A DNA stretch of 7,283 nucleotides from JBGSWC01 sp041752635 (GTDB taxonomy: Bacteria; Planctomycetota; Planctomycetia; Pirellulales; Lacipirellulaceae), in assembly GCA_041752635.1 (NCBI GenBank), contig JBGSWC010000077.1, positions 1-7,283 on the forward strand, read 5' to 3'. Each line of letters begins with the position of its first letter. Position 1 is the first letter of the stretch. The position numbers and the translations under genes are program-made. The notes beneath the pieces are model-generated. The model worked only from the letters and a program-made list of their open reading frames with translations, had not been told where the DNA came from and did not search any database. Of the stretch, positions 6,319 through 7,283 are shown in pieces.

Positions 6319-6510
6319 ATGCCATTTTTCGGGGATTTTACCGTGGAAACCGCGACAGTTTATCTTAACCAATGTGTACGCGCGGGGCTCGATTCGAGTT
6401 GGAATTGGTTCAACGCGCTCAATCGCGAAGAGTGGATTATTGTGCTTGCGGTCGCGTGCATGGCCGGTTTTCTGTGCCTGCGTGGATTCGGCAGCCGCAG
6501 CACCTATTAA
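6319..6510 (+). CDS. small single-pass membrane protein, conserved-looking hypothetical
   Basis: The ATG at 6319 gives a 63-residue protein with a hydrophilic N-terminal half (VETATVYLNQCV, then SSWNWFNALNREEW). One transmembrane segment follows at about 39-55 (WIIVLAVACMAGFLCL), then a short basic tail, RGFGSRSTY. The arrangement suggests a membrane anchor with a short tail, and the tail resembles small proteins I associate with Pirellulales, though I cannot search this. The frame is open back to a GTG at 6229, but the added residues (rich in Arg and Pro) look non-coding, so I choose 6319. No good Shine-Dalgarno site precedes either start. The gene is divergent from the tRNA gene and about 280 bases upstream of the next plus-strand gene. 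It could have a partner in the membrane; no function can be assigned. Confidence 0.7.
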   Translation: MPFFGDFTVETATVYLNQCVRAGLDSSWNWFNALNREEWIIVLAVACMAGFLCLRGFGSRSTY

Positions 6511-6615
6511 CCAGCCGATCTCAGTGGCTCGGTTGGGGGAGTTTGCCGGGGGCGACGAAAATGTCGCTCATTGTCGCAAATCTCTCGATTCTTCCCAAAA
6601 AAAATCGCCGCCAAG

Positions 6616-6645
6616 TTGACTTCTGTCGGGTAAGTTTTCTACCCT
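6616..6645 (+). promoter_or_regulatory. possible promoter and structured leader of the 6790-7113 gene
   Basis: TTGACT (6616-6621) is followed after 18 bases by TACCCT (6640-6645), a good -35 with a mediocre -10. The resulting leader of about 135 bases contains two small hairpins: ATCCC/GGGAT (6692-6708) and CCCC/GGGG around TGGC (6721-6732). No riboswitch class is recognisable. A start within the leader cannot be excluded. Confidence 0.35.
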
Positions 6646-6772
6646 ATAGGATGGTTGGCTTGGCGTTTTGCTTTGCTTGCCTGCCAGCCTTATCCCGACG
6701 ATTGGGATTCGCTGTGTAACCCCCTGGCGGGGCGCGCGGCCCATCCCGTACTCGCCGGCGTCGCTTCCCACT

Positions 6773-6783
6773 AGGAGAAGGAG
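6773..6783 (+). promoter_or_regulatory. tandem Shine-Dalgarno site
   Basis: Two consecutive anti-16S matches, AGGAG (6773-6777) and AAGGAG (6778-6783), lie upstream of the ATG at 6790. The second is at the ideal distance of six bases. This fixes the start of the downstream gene and predicts efficient translation, in contrast to the weak or absent sites before most genes in this window. Confidence 0.8.
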
Positions 6784-6789
6784 TGAGCC

Positions 6790-7113
6790 ATGCCTTTATT
6801 TGAGGTAGAGACCGACAACCACATTATCATCACATGGGCCGACGACGCCGACTCGGCCACGGGCGTCGTTAACGACGCTTACCCGTCGGAAAAGGTCGTG
6901 CGAATGACCAAACGCCCGCGCGATACTTGGGTTATCAGCAAGGGTGCCCTTGGTATCAGCGAACCGGTCGACGTTTGCCACGCCGCTCGCGATTGCCTCT
7001 CCAAGGCATCGGGCGACAAGGTGCATGCCATACGGCTTTACATGCACGAGACCGGCGTCGATCTCGAACAGGCCCGCAAGGTCATCGAATCGAACATGGT
7101 TCTCGGTTGGTAA
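6790..7113 (+). CDS. hypothetical soluble protein with an L7/L12-like C-terminal helical motif
   Basis: This intact 107-residue protein starts at the ATG fixed by the tandem Shine-Dalgarno site. The N-terminal part (FEVETDNHIIITWADDADSA, 4-23) looks like a small alpha/beta domain, and there is no signal peptide or membrane segment. The C-terminal segment KVHAIRLYMHETGVDLEQAR (77-96), continuing to KVIESNMVLGW, resembles the helix-turn-helix part of the ribosomal protein L7/L12 C-terminal domain (pattern IKxxRxxTGxxLKEAKxxVE). Small proteins with such tails occur in many bacteria, mostly uncharacterised. The resemblance is by eye and does not establish a ribosomal role. Strong translation signals, a terminator 38 bases after the stop and regular codon use indicate an expressed single gene, probably cytoplasmic. 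No partner is evident. Confidence 0.85.
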   Translation: MPLFEVETDNHIIITWADDADSATGVVNDAYPSEKVVRMTKRPRDTWVISKGALGISEPVDVCHAARDCLSKASGDKVHAIRLYMHETGVDLEQARKVIESNMVLGW

Positions 7114-7150
7114 TCGCCGTCACTAAGTCACCTAACGCGGCAACACACTC

Positions 7151-7189
7151 AAAAAGGGACCGCTTGCCAGTTTGGCATGCGGTTCTTTT
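7151..7189. terminator. bidirectional intrinsic terminator between convergent genes
   Basis: ACCGC (7159-7163) pairs with GCGGT (7179-7183) and TGCCA (7165-7169) with TGGCA (7173-7177), with one T/T mismatch and loop GTT. On the plus strand the arm is followed by TTCTTTT. On the minus strand it is followed after CCC by TTTTT. It would end the 6790-7113 gene and also the converging gene at the right edge. Confidence 0.85.
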
Positions 7190-7215
7190 CTTGTTCAGCC
7201 TCACGACCGGTCGCA

Positions 7216-7283
7216 CTAGCGGTACGACGAAGGTGCATAGGGGCTCGTCGGCGGCAAGCTCGGCGACGTTGTCGACGGGGGCG
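7216..7283 (-). CDS. C-terminal end of a minus-strand gene, Pro/Ser/Thr-rich, truncated by the window edge
   Basis: Read on the minus strand from the right edge, one frame gives PPSTTSPSLPPTSPYAPSSY then Arg and TAG at 7216-7218. Almost every third position is G or C (CCG, TCG, ACG), as expected for a real gene here, and the stop lies 27 bases before the two-way terminator. A low-complexity Pro/Ser/Thr tail often ends exported or surface proteins, but the domain that would identify it is outside the window. The two other minus-strand frames are also open to the edge, which lowers confidence. Confidence 0.5.
   Translation of the reverse strand, partial: PPSTTSPSLPPTSPYAPSSYR

Noticed and set aside
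1..7283. CRISPR array, insertion sequence or phage attachment site
   Set aside because: No regularly spaced direct repeats, transposase motifs or terminal inverted repeats were seen; the tRNA 3' end is not duplicated elsewhere in the window.

Overview
The window most likely comes from a planctomycete, probably the Pirellulales / Rhodopirellula group. The main evidence is a two-gene block pairing a PSCyt1-DUF1549-DUF1553 cytochrome-like protein with a Tat-exported DUF1501 protein, an arrangement expanded in Planctomycetes. Supporting evidence is the GC-rich but not extreme composition, the scarcity of strong Shine-Dalgarno sites, and the tRNA gene without an encoded CCA end. The lineage is inferred from family content, not from a marker-gene comparison.

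Layout, left to right. Positions 1-520 hold the 5' part of an unrecognised minus-strand gene that runs off the left edge. After a 275-base gap come the DUF1501 gene (796-2226) and the DUF1549/DUF1553 gene (2239-4836), both minus strand. They are transcribed in the order cytochrome-like protein, then DUF1501, 12 bases apart. From 4837 to about 5916 there is roughly 1.1 kb with no convincing intact gene. It contains what looks like a decayed small exported-protein gene (5141-5418, minus) with its own promoter-like sequence and Shine-Dalgarno site. A tidy minus-strand tRNA-Asp unit follows: promoter 6087-6116, tRNA 5959-6032, intrinsic terminator 5917-5952. On the plus strand are a 63-residue single-pass membrane protein (6319-6510) and a 107-residue soluble protein with a strong ribosome binding site (6790-7113). 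A terminator (7151-7189) that could serve both strands separates the latter from the C-terminal end of a converging minus-strand gene (7216-7283).

How the genes may work together. The DUF1549/1553 and DUF1501 proteins form a probable operon whose products are both exported, one by a Sec-type signal and one by a twin-arginine signal, so they probably act in the same extracytoplasmic space. Their biochemical role is unproven; the C-terminal beta-rich module of the larger protein suggests binding of a polymer or surface. The remaining small genes are probably lineage-specific housekeeping or hypothetical genes and show no link to the operon.

I saw no CRISPR array, transposase, prophage gene, toxin-antitoxin pair or defence system. 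The least ordinary elements are the decayed small gene in the long gap, the extra module in the DUF1553 protein, and the two small plus-strand proteins.
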